A stretch of 64,000 nucleotides of DNA, taken from NCBI RefSeq assembly GCF_000143415.4, contig NW_003314304.1, forward strand, positions 183,234-247,233, given 5' to 3'. The notes under the pieces are model-generated. The model saw nothing but the letters and a program-made list of their open reading frames with translations. It made no database searches and was not told the origin of the DNA. Made by a program: the position numbers and the translations under genes. Below are positions 1 to 12,964 of the stretch, piece by piece. The stretch's first letter is position 1, and every line of letters begins with the position of its first letter. The DNA comes from Selaginella moellendorffii (taxonomy: Eukaryota > Streptophyta > Lycopodiopsida > Selaginellales > Selaginellaceae).

Positions 1-2774
1 CCCCTTTGCATACGCTCTTTGTCAAGTCTTCTTTCAATTGCATTATCGTTTTCTCTAACAATTGTATCTGTCAGGCAAAAAAGAGGTGTGAGAACTAGCT
101 TATCGAAAAGCATGAAACTCACGTCGCCTTTGCTTTCTTCCACCTCGGCCTCCAGCGATGTCTTCAGATCAGTGCAGTGAAGTCGAAGTAGCGAAAGTGC
201 CGTCTCGGTTTTGGACATTTCACTCGCTAGCTGCTGGTTTACTTCCTCGGCGTGGTGGAGAGCTTTTTCTTTTGCCTTGACTTCTTCAGAAAGCTCTGAA
301 ACCTTGAACTCGTTAGTCGCATCCTGTTTTTCCTGTGAAAACTGAAAAAACAGAATAAGAAACCGGAAACACGCAGGAATAACTTCAGACCTCTTCAATG
401 TCACAGTTTAAGTCATTGACATGAGTTCCTATTTGCTTCAAAATCGTCACGTAGTGCTCTCGCAGATGTTTCACGTCATGCTGTTCTTTGTCACAGTCGC
501 CAAAACTGAGATTTTCAAGCTTTTCTTTATGCTCTTGACAAACCACGCTGAGATTCTGCACAGCTGTTTCGAGGTCGCGCAGTTCGCCTGATTTAAAACA
601 GTGTAGAAAAACGAGATGGCTAAAAAAGAGCAAATGTCACCTTGTTCTGCTGCCACAAAGGATTTCTCCAAGTTGCGATGATCCGGTTTCTCGAGTGAAT
701 AATCCTTGTCTGCATCCTTATGGCTTGAACTTGTTCTATATCGGTCATGATCGCTGTAATGTCTTTGTTCTTCATAAACAGGAGATAAATAAACGTTGGA
801 ATAACCATTGGGAGCACAGGACGAATTGTTTCTTTTCGATTTTTGTTCTGGTTGATCGTCGCAACTAGCTGGCCTCTCGTAGCCACAAGATTGGAAGGCC
901 AAGTCATTTTTTGTTTCCGGAGTCGGCTTTCTAACCTCCGGTTTATTGACGAGTCCCGTTTTGTTTCCGCTCTGTTCTGTTGAGCAACCGTTGTCGAGAA
1001 CAGACTCAATTGCTTTGGTAACTTTTACGAACATCTCCTCTTTCAACTTCTTGTCCAGACGCTTGCTGAAATTTCGTAAGAGATCATTGAGATCATTTTC
1101 AGCATCATTCGAACGGCCTTCCATGACCGTCTTACTTTCAAGACTCTCAGAGCCTTTTGATACATTTTCGAAGGCCTGAAATCCACACACTTTGTTAGAA
1201 AATAGCAGAGAGCTTTCACTCGTACCTTGCCGGAGCTTTTTCGGGAATCACAGCTCCTAGGAGTATCGTCGCCTGAGGGCGTCTGTAAAATAACATAGAT
1301 TAAATTTTGATTTTCTTGTCATACTTAGTACCTCAGGTCGATCATGAACATGATTCTTCTCTTCTTTGATTGTTGAACGCGGTGTTTCATGTTTTTCTTC
1401 CTGCATTCCCTCGGAAAGTGCTCTGTACTTTTTTTGAACACTTAGCAGCTGATTCCGGTACGCGTCCCCTTTCATCTTTTCATGTGCCAGCAACTGTTGA
1501 AGTCTCAAAGTTTCCTTTTTTGTTTCCTCTTCATTAAGATTAACGCTATGAACCCGCGGTTGTGCCTCTAAAGCCTAAGAATGGACAACAAAACTCAGAA
1601 CTAGCGTAAAATGACAACAGGAAAACTTTAGAAACCTGAGGGAGGTGTTCAAGCCTTGCGTTGTCCTCGACAAAGAGACTGTTCTCCCGAACATTCATCC
1701 GACTGATTGCTAGTTCTGCTCTTGGAATCGACCGTCTCATCACGAACTGACCAGCACCAAGTTGCTCGTGGTTTATTCTGCAAGTCTGTCCAACTCAAAG
1801 ATTAAATCAGAATCAACAATAAAGTAAAACTAGAAAACATACCGGTGAAGGGCTGTTTCTAAAGTTGTGCTCCGGAATGCTGGGTTCGTCATAGTCTGAG
1901 CGCGAGCAGGTGTTTGAGTCTACTCTGGATTCACAGCTCCAATCCGGACGTGAACCTATCTTCGGATTTTGCTGTTCGCTAGAGTGTTTCTTCCGCTTGA
2001 CACTCGTCGCTACTCGCTCGGTCTTGGACGACGAGATGTAGTAGTGACTTCCATAGTCGGTCTCTGTGCCAGAATTTACGTCCCACTCCTGTAGTAGAAC
2101 CGGGTTCCCTCTGCTAGGCGGCACGTACCCCAAGGTGCCGGTGTTATAGTTCGTATCCGCGTAAGCAAGAGATTCCATATCCCTTCTTAAGATCATCTCC
2201 TGATGGCAGCTATTCTCCTCTACAAAGAACTCTGCCTTTGGAGCATCCAGAAGTGCCCCACTTTTTTTCGAGCTCTTGTCTATGTCTGCTAAGTTTCTGG
2301 AGCCTGGCTTGTCCATGTAGTGGTGGTGGTGGTGATGTAAATGGAGCTCCAGTGGTCTGGAGTACTGAGCTTCAAGATTCTAATCACAAAAAGAAAGTGA
2401 TTGAGAATGACACAAAAGAAAGAACAAAGCTTACCTTTTGCCAAACATGCTGGTTGTATTTTATCTCGTGTGGATCGAATCCGAGGTACAAACAAGCCGC
2501 GACTTGAGCTTGTTGTGCCAGATCGAGCGTTTGCTTTCTGGAAGCGCATGAGCGATCTAAGCAAAATTTCGATTCTAGAAAATCAAAAGATACCTCATTT
2601 CGGGACGAGCCCGCTCCGTGACGCGATCATCACTGCGCAATGGCGCCAGGGAATTCTCGATGCGCTCGCGTATCGCGAGCGAAGCATACCTGGGGCATTG
2701 TCGGAGACGATCGATCGCTGCGAAATGGGAGCCAGGATTCTTGGCTCTTTTGCCCTAAAGATCCGACGATGCAT
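1..2774 (-). CDS. Large coiled-coil protein, N-terminal part (gene continues past the left edge)
   Basis: I do not recognise the family. Reading splice sites on the minus strand gives a chain of open exons: 2690-2774 (start MHRRIF), 2435-2556, 1843-2379, about 1637-1789, then further exons at about 1330-1560, 1190-1290, 640-1180, 390-590 and up to the window edge. The first three exons join in phase (207 nt, then 537 nt). The early part carries a run of six His and is Ser/Asp-rich and probably disordered; from about residue 300 on it is rich in Glu, Lys, Leu and Gln with heptad-like spacing (for example EEVKAKEKALHHAEEVNQQL), typical of a long coiled coil. No motor, kinase or membrane segment is visible. 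A structural role at cytoskeleton or centriole would fit but is a guess. It is head-to-head with NDUFAF7, the two ATGs only 74 bp apart. The start exon is the least certain part. Confidence 0.6.
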
Positions 2775-2848
2775 TCGCGCTCTCACATCGTAGCCGCTCG
2801 TTGCTGTGACCGTTAGTGCCGATCCGACGGCTCTGGGTTTTAGGGTTT
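2775..2848. promoter_or_regulatory. Bidirectional promoter / shared 5' leader with telo-box
   Basis: The gap between the start codons of two divergent genes is too short for two separate promoters, so transcription start sites must lie here or inside the partner gene's 5' part. It contains the telo-box TTTAGGGTTT directly before the NDUFAF7 ATG. Telo-boxes are known in plants to sit just downstream of the start site of translation-related and housekeeping genes. No TATA box is visible. Confidence 0.45.
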
Positions 2849-5193
<2,345 letters not shown>

Positions 5194-5439
5194 CATCAAA
5201 AGGTAAATACACTAATTATAATAGTGTAGCATATGAATTAGGATTTTCATATATATGGATTGTGCAATTGAGATTGAATCTGGTTTATCTATTCTTGTAT
5301 ATAATTTGTCTCAATCAATATACTTATTCTCATATCTTGAGCACTTATAAAACATAAAAGAAAACATATTTTAAAATTCTAAGTTGTTGAATGTTTTAAA
5401 GTAAAATATTTTAAATATATTTTTAAAATCAATATTAAG

Positions 5440-5883
5440 TTATAAAGAAAAGAATTCAACATGATATGTATTATTTCTAATATAATTTCCCATAAATGCC
5501 CAATTTTGCCATCCATACCAACCACTTGTTTCAAATATACCACTACCCTTAAATGTTACACCAACAAAAAAAATATTATGTAAGAAAAATCCAAACTCAT
5601 TATAAAGTTTATTTTTATCAAAACTTCTGATTTTGAAATTGTTATATGCCTGTGATAATACGATATTCCCATATGTATTATACTTTGTTAATGCTTGAAT
5701 CATATCAGACTTCCAGTCATAATCATCTAAACTATGATTTTTATTATTACTTATTATCTTTTTAGGAAGATCATATTTAAAAAACAAATTCTTATCTGGG
5801 AGATAAATAGATGATAAAGATCTTTGGTAGGTAAAATTAATTCTTAAAAAGATACATAATATAAAAATAACTAATAGCTTCAT
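5440..5883 (-). CDS. Small secreted-type protein, family A copy 1
   Basis: Unrecognised 147-residue ORF with an ATG start. The first 19 or so residues (MKLLVIFILCIFLRINFTYQ) form a clear signal peptide or N-terminal membrane anchor. The mature part has no cysteine, is rich in Asn, Tyr, Phe and Lys, and ends in an aromatic block with GWYGWQNW followed by NYIRNNTYHVEFF. By direct count 113 of 147 residues (77%) equal copy 2 at 7751, with no gap and no stop in either copy, which argues that both are under selection. Codon use is strongly AT-biased like the surrounding island. No intron is needed. Neighbouring non-coding DNA is duplicated with it. Function unknown; a small secreted effector, defence or signalling protein is possible. 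It could also be a gene carried by a repeat. Confidence 0.55.
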   Translation of the reverse strand: MKLLVIFILCIFLRINFTYQRSLSSIYLPDKNLFFKYDLPKKIISNNKNHSLDDYDWKSDMIQALTKYNTYGNIVLSQAYNNFKIRSFDKNKLYNEFGFFLHNIFFVGVTFKGSGIFETSGWYGWQNWAFMGNYIRNNTYHVEFFSL

Positions 5884-6048
5884 TCGTAATCTGTTTCAAG
5901 TGTATCACTCTAGATGTTTAATCACAAACACTATCACCCTCTAATGCTCATCCTATTTATCCTATGCAAGAATGCATTGATAAGCTAGAGAGAGTTAGCA
6001 ATAATTCAACCTAAATTATAAACTATTAATATTGAAAAATGTCAAAGT

Positions 6049-6305
6049 TGTCATTTTCTTCTTTCGCCAAAATAGAAAATAATATGTAAGTATTATTGTT
6101 TGCCAATTCCAAAGATGAATTATAATGATCCTATAACAACGAAATGCTTGTCTTTTATAGTAAACCTTAATTTAATGCCTCCTAAGTTTATATATTTTAA
6201 ACTTACACTATGTAAATCTTGTTATTGTCCTGTTCCTCCAAATTAAAACAGAAAATAATATGTATTGTCCGCTAAACCCAAAGGTGAAGAATTATAATGA
6301 TCATT
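6049..6305 (+). repeat. Two copies of a ~90-bp AT-rich repeat (upstream of family A copy 1)
   Basis: Copies at about 6049-6131 and 6211-6305 share the core AGAAAATAATATGTA, then a GCCAA/CCCAAAGGTGAA element, then ATTATAATGATC. Two further copies lie at 8387-8480 and 8546-8620, upstream of family A copy 2. The pair therefore existed before the segment carrying the family A ORF was duplicated. Confidence 0.7.
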
Positions 6306-6310
6306 AGCAC

Positions 6311-6328
6311 GCCCAGCAAATGCTGGGC
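6311..6328. other. Perfect 8-bp-stem GC-rich hairpin
   Basis: GCCCAGCA-AA-TGCTGGGC is a perfect inverted repeat in AT-rich surroundings. Helitron 3' ends carry such hairpins shortly before a CTRR end, but no CTRR follows within 15 bases here, so a Helitron end is not supported. It could be an end of a miniature element or chance. Confidence 0.4.
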
Positions 6329-7750
6329 TGTGCAAAAAATTCTGTCATGATGCAAATGGTGTGTATATAAATGGTGTATGCATTATCAGATTTAAAACTT
6401 GAAATGTTTTGACAGTAAACTATACTAACACTTAATAAAATTATTAATCAAACCCATATTATCAGAGAGGCAAATTATTTCCGGACAGAGAAGAACGAAC
6501 CTGGCTTGGACAGCATTCGGGCATGGCACTACCCTATGTCATTTCTTTGGGTTCATAGCTCACTCCAGACACTAACTATTGTAGTGGAAAGAGGCTTTCA
6601 AACTATAGAACAGAAGTTTTTTGGGACAGAGTTTAACAATGATAGTGTACATTCTTTAAACACTTAAAATAAAAAAAGCTCAGCACTCATAGAAGACTTT
6701 AGAGTCCGAATGTGAAATCTTGTTTGCAATTTTCTTTCCCAGCTTCCCAAGGCCTGATGTCTAGCCTTTGTTTCAAAGAGCAGAACCTCAGTGGCGGTGG
6801 TGATAACCGAGTTCCGCCAGCCACTGTCACTGCCAAGGTGAGAAGAAGAAGACACAGCTCCATCTCCAGCAGTGAATGACGTGGGAAACCGAGCAGTACC
6901 TGGTGTGAGCATGATAATCCAGCTCCCCATTCCAAAGATTCCCATGTAGCGCGAGACACACCACCACCACAAATCAATCATACCCTGGACAGACAAACAT
7001 GAGAAGAAAAGCATTGGGACAGCTGCGACAGCCCAGCTGCAGGAAAAGAGAATCTCCCAAAGTTGAAATTTTTTTCTTCTCCCACTCAGGAGGTAGAAAA
7101 CTTTGCGACTGTTTGATATGGAATTGCTCTTGTTTTGTATGGAGATGATAAGATTACTGGATCACAGCATTTACCGCAATAGCAATGGAAGGGTTGAATT
7201 TGCTCAGCCAGAGAACAAGACGTTGGACCCAAACTGGACGAGCTCTTTCATCGCATCAAGAATAGGGAGATCTTACCTCACATAGCATTTCGTGCACTCC
7301 ATCAATGCTCCCAAGCCCACAAGATATCTGACTACCCACATTCCCGCTCACTCTCACCAATCATATAAATATAGACCCATGCTCAAGTTGAACAAAGCCC
7401 TAGAATAGACACTTCTCATATCAGCTTGATTTTTCCCGCAACCATGTTTACTGAGGTTAGCTCAAGCCTTGGATCCAATGCCCAACGACCCCTTTATTGG
7501 TTTATATTAAATTTTAACTTAATAACTCTGAATGTCAAAGTACTATCCGAACTTCTGATTTTCTTTATAGACTATTATAATCAAATTAAGTTAATAATCA
7601 AGCAAAACTATCAGCAGCTCAAAAGGCAAATGCAAGTAAAATATCTTCCATAAAGTTTAAGAAAGAATACTACTCAATTTTAGAAAATATGTTTTAGTGT
7701 TTATAGTGCTTTAAATGGTAAACTATTTTTTTAAAACATTTTATATAAAG
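6329..7750. other. Inter-copy region without a supported gene
   Basis: Between the two family A copies. A GC-richer stretch (about 6690-7020) holds a minus-strand ORF of 116 codons with no family signature and no partner exon I can support. About 7345-7400 looks promoter-like (CATATAAATATAGACCCATG). Otherwise AT-rich sequence with nothing assignable. Confidence 0.3.
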
Positions 7751-8194
7751 TTATACAGGAAAGAATTCAACATGGTATGTATTATTTCTAATATAATTTC
7801 CAGTAAATACCCAATTTTGCCATCCATACCAACCATTTGTTTCAAATATTCCATTACCCTTAAATGTTACACCAAGAAAAAAAAATTCATGCAAGAAATG
7901 TCCAAATTCATTATAGAGATAATTTTTATCAAAAATTCTGGTTTTGAAATCTTTATATGCATATGCTAAGAGGATATTCCCATATGTATTATACTTTGTT
8001 AATGCTTGAATCATATCAAACTTCCATTCATAATCATCTAAACTATGACTTTTATTATTACCTATGATCTTGTTATGAGGATAATACTTAAAAATCAAAT
8101 TCTTATGTGAGAGATAAATAGATGATAAAGATCTTTTGTAGGTAGAATCAATCTTTAAGAAGACACATAATATAAAAATAACTAATAACTTCAT
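7751..8194 (-). CDS. Small secreted-type protein, family A copy 2
   Basis: Tandem paralogue of the ORF at 5440: same length, same signal peptide (MKLLVIFILCVFLKIDSTYK), same aromatic C-terminal block, 34 substitutions in 147 residues and no indel. Variable positions cluster in the middle (about residues 30-45 and 70-105) while the RSLSSIYL, DMIQALTKYNTYGNI and GWYGWQNW stretches are fixed. Duplicated flanks extend at least from about 7700 to 8680. Same orientation as copy 1, about 2.3 kb away. The 5' flank has a short TCATCCTTCATCCTTCAT triplication just before the ATG. No function can be given. Confidence 0.55.
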   Translation of the reverse strand: MKLLVIFILCVFLKIDSTYKRSLSSIYLSHKNLIFKYYPHNKIIGNNKSHSLDDYEWKFDMIQALTKYNTYGNILLAYAYKDFKTRIFDKNYLYNEFGHFLHEFFFLGVTFKGNGIFETNGWYGWQNWVFTGNYIRNNTYHVEFFPV

Positions 8195-8386
8195 CCTTCA
8201 TCCTTCATCCTTAATCCATGCTCAAGTGTATGTAACTCTAGATGTATAATAATTACAAACACAATAACCCCCCAATGCTGATCCTATTTATCTGAGTTTT
8301 GAATGCAAGAATGCATTGACAGAAATATAACTAGAGAGAGTTAGCAATAATTCAACTTAAATTATAAAGCTTAAATGATGTGAAAC

Positions 8387-8620
8387 TTGTCATTGTCTTG
8401 TTCCTCTGAAATTAAATAGAAAATAATATATAAGTATTACTATCTGCCAAATCCAAAGGTGAATTATAATGATCATTTTGCACTTTTGATTGTCATATAT
8501 ATTAAACCTTAACTTAATATAGATATTTAAACTTAAATGATGTAAAAGTTATCATTAAAATATTAAATAATATGTAAGTATTATTATCTGCCAAAGATGA
8601 ATTATAATGATCATTTTGTG
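8387..8620 (+). repeat. Two copies of the ~90-bp AT-rich repeat (upstream of family A copy 2)
   Basis: Copies at about 8387-8480 and 8546-8620, with the same core AAATAATATGTAAGTATTA, TCTGCCAAA and ATTATAATGATCATTTTG blocks as those at 6049-6305. Confidence 0.7.
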
Positions 8621-8755
8621 CTTTTGATGACAAAGTGCTTGTCATTTATCTTAAACCTTAGCTAATGCCTGTAAAGCTCTAAATGTCCACCAGCCAAACC
8701 AGACTTACTATATCTAATTAAAGCTTTTCATCTTCTAAGAGGGAAGATTGTAAGT

Positions 8756-8806
8756 GTGTTTATATGTATATATATGTATATATATGTATGTATGTATTTA
8801 TGTGTG

Positions 8807-8850
<44 letters not shown>
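8756..8850. repeat. Compound TG/TA microsatellite
   Basis: Stretch of TATATATGTA units, then (TG)n, then (TA)n. No coding content. The 200 bp after it are AT-rich and lead into the truncated end of the TMEM131-like relic. Confidence 0.85.
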
Positions 8851-8851
<1 letters not shown>

Positions 8852-9079
8852 CAGAACTTATATAAGTATTTTTAAATGGAAAATAATTTTTTCCATGACA
8901 AATGTGGATGTTATAGACTGATTTTAAAAGTTCTTAATCATATGAAGTTCATAACCAAGCAAAACTATCAATTTGTATTGCAATTCAAAAGGTAAATACA
9001 GTGAATGTCTTTCATAAAATTCGAGAAAGAATATTACTAAATTTTAGAAAACTTAAATGAAAAAAAAAAGAAAACATGT

Positions 9080-10613
9080 TTGTAAGTTCTTAAGATGGTG
9101 AAATAAATTTAAATTGTTATAAGAAAAAATTGTATAAAACTGCACAGCGGCTGCGTCGAAAGCAAACACCGAGCTATCTCTGTGCACCTGTGGCTTGTGG
9201 CCTTGCCAAAACCAGTTTGCTCTATACTTACACTTGGCCTCCGTGTTAAGTATGAGATTGACGAGTATGGGCTCTTGCGTCAGATTGACTATGTTGATCC
9301 ACATCTTTTCCTTGACTCCTATTTGCACCATTTCGAATGACAGTGCCTGTCCAGGAATTAATGTTGGCTCGTTTTGATTTGCAGCCAACCCGCCTTTTCG
9401 GATATCTCGCTGTCTCAACAACGTATGTGCCAAATCCTGCACAAAGTTGGCCGCTGGCTTATTTGAGTTTTAAGCTGCTAGCTTCAGAGTTACCTTGAGG
9501 AGTGCTTCCACCATTCTAAGTGCCATCAAATCGTTGGTTTGTACCCAGCTTCCTGCTTCATTGTCCTGCTTTGCAGCCTTGGTCACTTATGCTGCAGCTA
9601 CTGACGATTCTTTTTCGCAAGTCCCTGACAGTTCCACATTAGGATTGAGAGCGTAGTCATGGAGCAACGTATTTCCAGGAGAATACCGTGTTATCCACGG
9701 ATCCTCCAGCCTCTCCAGTGAAACTAGCATTCCGTGCGAAGCATACTTTTCGTCCTTGTTTTCGAGAGAATTGCCGAGGGGAAACCATTTGCGAAGCAGC
9801 TGGAGACTTTATCCGTTGGTGACAACTCATCAGTTGCCGACGAGCAGAGGGCTTTCTTGTGAGAATCTTCTCCAGGCCAGACATGCAGTTCCGTAATTTC
9901 GATGGTCTCTTCGTCCGGGTTGTAGAAACTTAATGTTCTCTGGATGAGCTTGCCTTGGACTGCTTCAATATCTTCCAAGCTGATGAGAATTTCCGACAGC
10001 TTCGCCAATCACCAGCGTTTCGAGGCCTCCAGCACTGGTCTGGAAGAGGATCTTCCCGCTGGCTATTCCAGTCTTCCGGGGCAAGAACACAACTGCCACT
10101 GTTAGACTCTCGCCGGGAGCTACGACGCTTTTCTCGTCAAGAGCTTGGATATAAAACTGCTGGTCTGTGCTGGTAGCCTGAAGAATGTTGATCCAAGGAG
10201 CTGTTGTCAGTGTTCAGTATCGTCAGAAACTTTATCGACGGAGAGAAGAGGGCCTGCTGATTAAACTCCAGACTTCTGGAAACGACTGCGGCGTTGTCAT
10301 TCCGCTGCTCCTCCAGAGCTAAAACTTGACATTCTTGCTGCGTCGGTGAGGCATACTGAAGAAATGATGCCAGCTCTGGAGGTTCCTGCTGCTGCTCTAC
10401 TGAAGTGGTGCTACTGCTCTCCTGAGAATTGTCTGCACACGTGATGGCAGGATCCAATTGTGATGCACACTTGCATCTGGACCTGTTTGTTACAGTTGCA
10501 GAAGAGAAAGAAGTCCCTGCTCCTCTGTCGAAGATCTTGTGCTCTGCCTGGAGGGGAACCGGGCTCTGCACAAAAAGTAGCAGCAGCAGCAAAAACAGGT
10601 GTACAGTAGACAT
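9080..10613 (-). pseudogene. TMEM131-like (PapD-like domain) protein, frame-disrupted and 3'-truncated
   Basis: TMEM131 proteins are membrane proteins with an N-terminal PapD-like domain that help collagen or cargo secretion in animals; plants keep a TMEM131-like family of unclear role. The ATG at 10613 opens a strong signal peptide (MSTVHLFLLLLLLFVQSPVP). Family signatures follow: SRSLEFNQQALFSPSIKFL, then GESLTVAVVFLPRKTG with FQTSAGG, then LIQRTLSFYNPDEETIEITE, then MWINIVNLTQEPILVNLILN. These blocks lie in different frames: one shift is needed near 10185, another near 9980, and the block at 9180-9370 is again offset. The remaining two thirds of a usual >1000-residue protein, including the membrane span, is missing; sequence turns AT-rich at about 9060. 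Called a pseudogene, although sequencing indels could explain the shifts but not the truncation. Confidence 0.65.
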
Positions 10614-11539
10614 TCTTTTCGGGAAATCTGGCTTCTCAACCTGAAACAAAAAGATTTGTAGATTCAGGACGAGCAGCACGAGGAGAAAACGAACACGCAG
10701 ACGCGGATTAAGAGAAAGACGGTGGTTGGTACTGCAAACTAAACTCTGAGAAAAATTCACGGGCACGTGCAATGCATCTAATGTGATGACTCGTACTGGA
10801 GGGGATCTTATACAAAAGAATCGATCAGGCAGGCCAAGAAAAAAATCAACAAAAATGCCGCTCGAGGTACATGCAGACTCAGTTGACATTGTTAGAGTAG
10901 AGACTAGAATATGCTGCTGCTATCATACCTTACTGGTGGCTTACAACACACGTACATCCAGCGCTCCAATTCTATAAGAACCACGATTAGAGAGGTACTG
11001 GAAAACGAAGAAAAAAAACTCAACTAAATCGGAGGAGGCGCCCGGCGAGGACCTGTTAGCTGTAACAATCCCAAAACGAAGCTGCTCAAACTGACAAGCC
11101 TGTCGGTAATGAAATACGGTTTGAAGTTTATCCCCTGGTGATCTCCATCATCCTGATGAAAGCCGAGCAGTCATCGATTGGATCAGCAACTCGTTTTTCC
11201 TTCCGAGTAGAGAGCGAAGGGACCAGCTGCTTTTAGGAGTCTTAGGACTGACGTGAGAACAGGAGACTTGCAACCTGCGATGCAAAGATTTCAAAAGAAC
11301 AATTAGAAACGCCTCCACGCATTTCAACCTCGATTTGGCTTTTGCTACGGAACATACAAAAGTGTTTTTCAACCTGTAAACAAAAGCGCAAAGTAAAACC
11401 GGCTTCAAAGAACTCTAGCGTTTCAACCTCGATCGGATGTTGCTCTCACTTACGGCACTTGCTAAAAGTTAAGAAGCAGATGTCACCTTTGTTGAAAGGT
11501 AGGGAGGTTACTTGGCCTTCTTTCACATTATTCGATCAG
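10614..11539. other. Region without a supported gene
   Basis: Between the TMEM131-like relic and the F-box gene. Contains leader sequence of the relic (about 10614-10990) and a minus-strand ORF at 11148-11408 with no family signature. No RNA gene or repeat recognised. Confidence 0.3.
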
Positions 11540-12834
11540 TCAAAATAGTTGCTGGGAAACGCGAATGGCCACCACTGGCCCGCCGACCCCAGCATGCATG
11601 GCATAGAACTTGACTTGCAAACCTGCACAAGTGTGGTTTTAATTCTCTACAACATCATAAAAGTCTTTTGCTATACGCACCACCATTCTTTTGAAGATTG
11701 GTACATCCAGCCGCACCGAAGGGAGAGACGCGGCTGGCCGGTTGATAGTTCCCGTTCTCCGCGGTCCATGATTTGAAATTGAGAATGCCTGTGGCCCGCA
11801 GTAAACATCTGACAAAGAAAAAAAGAAAAGAAAGGATACCTGAATTGGCAGTGTCTTTGTCGATCAAGCGCTTGTAATCGAACACTGCTCCAGCTGCGAC
11901 GTCACAGTTTTCACGGATGTTCCTGATTCCGATTTCTTTGAAGGACCATGTTCTGTTCTGGTACTCTTCGTGCAGGAACAACTCCCAGTTACGAAAGTCC
12001 AGTGTCTGCATTGTCCCTGCAAACAAGGCTTAGCTCATCTACGAAGATAATGAAAATATAAGTATTCTCCCAAACCAGGGCATGCAGGCAAGTTACAAAC
12101 GGGGCAGCGCGTCATATGAAGATCTAGAAAAATAAAAATAAAAAACGGCAAAATGAAAGCGTCGTAAGAATAGATGAAGGGAACCTTGAACTGAAGCAAA
12201 CCTGCGATCCAGATGCCAGGGAGCACGTTTGGCACAAGGCACAATGCCGAGCTCTCATCGAGTTTTATCCTCTTTGACTTTGAGATTCGTTGCCAGAGCC
12301 TGCCAGCAGCGAGCGCCTTGCCGGAAACGAGCGTAAAAGCACCTATTCGCATCCAATCTAGAACAGGAAAACGTAACCATGGAATGAAAGACTGTATACG
12401 TAACGAGTACCTAGATGTTTCTCGCGTTCATGGATGCTGTAGCTATGGCTTCCAGTGACTGCAAGAGACCGATCGCGTTAACATGGACAAGAATCTGTGA
12501 GACAACGAGTACATACCAAATGACGATCGATAGAGCTCTCTCCAGCTGAAATGCGGCCGAAATTTCGACGCCTCGCTGCCGATGCCGATCTCGAGCCGCT
12601 TGAGCGACAGCGCTTTCCACAGTCGCTCATCCATGGCTATCGGCACGAAGAACCGCGCCGTAAGGGCGAGGCGCGCTAGATCGGGCGCATCGAGGAAGCT
12701 CGCGATGCACTCCCAGATGTCCGCATTGTAGCTGGAACAATCCAAGAACGATCGATTTCCAGAAATCGAGAGAGATTCACTCACAGTTTCTCCTGAAACG
12801 CGAGCTCGGCGCGGCGCTTCCTCGTCAGCACCAT
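11540..12834 (-). CDS. F-box protein, RMF/At3g61730-like
   Basis: Substrate adaptor of an SCF ubiquitin ligase. Eight minus-strand exons join to 294 codons plus stop: 12785-12834, 12517-12731, 12411-12458, 12202-12357, 12076-12123, 11840-12016, 11681-11788, 11540-11622. The start is MVLTRKRRAELAFQEK. An F-box follows at about residues 17-60 (NADIWECIASFLDAPDLARL). The C-terminal domain has HEREKHLDWMRIGAF, a Cys pair in RCPVCNLPACPGTMQTLD, GILNFKSWT and ends VVAIRVSQQLF, as I remember from the Arabidopsis REDUCED MALE FERTILITY F-box protein. The C-terminal domain ties the gene to that small family rather than to generic F-box proteins. All introns are GT-AG and 51-80 bp or so. Complete and apparently functional, in contrast to both neighbours. 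Confidence 0.85.
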
Positions 12835-12964
12835 CGCTGCTACGACGATAGGTTTACATATGAGAGTTTAAACTTGGCCACGGGCGGGACAGGAAGCAAT
12901 CTGAGCCGTCCGTTGGGCCGGCTGCATTAACGGACGAGATCTTACATTACTTTGCGCTTCTTTT

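Noticed and set aside
2595-2786. 63-codon minus-strand ORF read as a stand-alone protein
   Set aside because: Better explained as exon 1 of the coiled-coil gene with a donor at 2689/2690.
6311-6345. Helitron 3' end
   Set aside because: A hairpin is present, but no CTRR terminus or 5' TC end was seen.
10614-10889. N-terminal extension of the TMEM131-like frame
   Set aside because: The signal peptide starts at 10613; the upstream part looks like untranslated leader.
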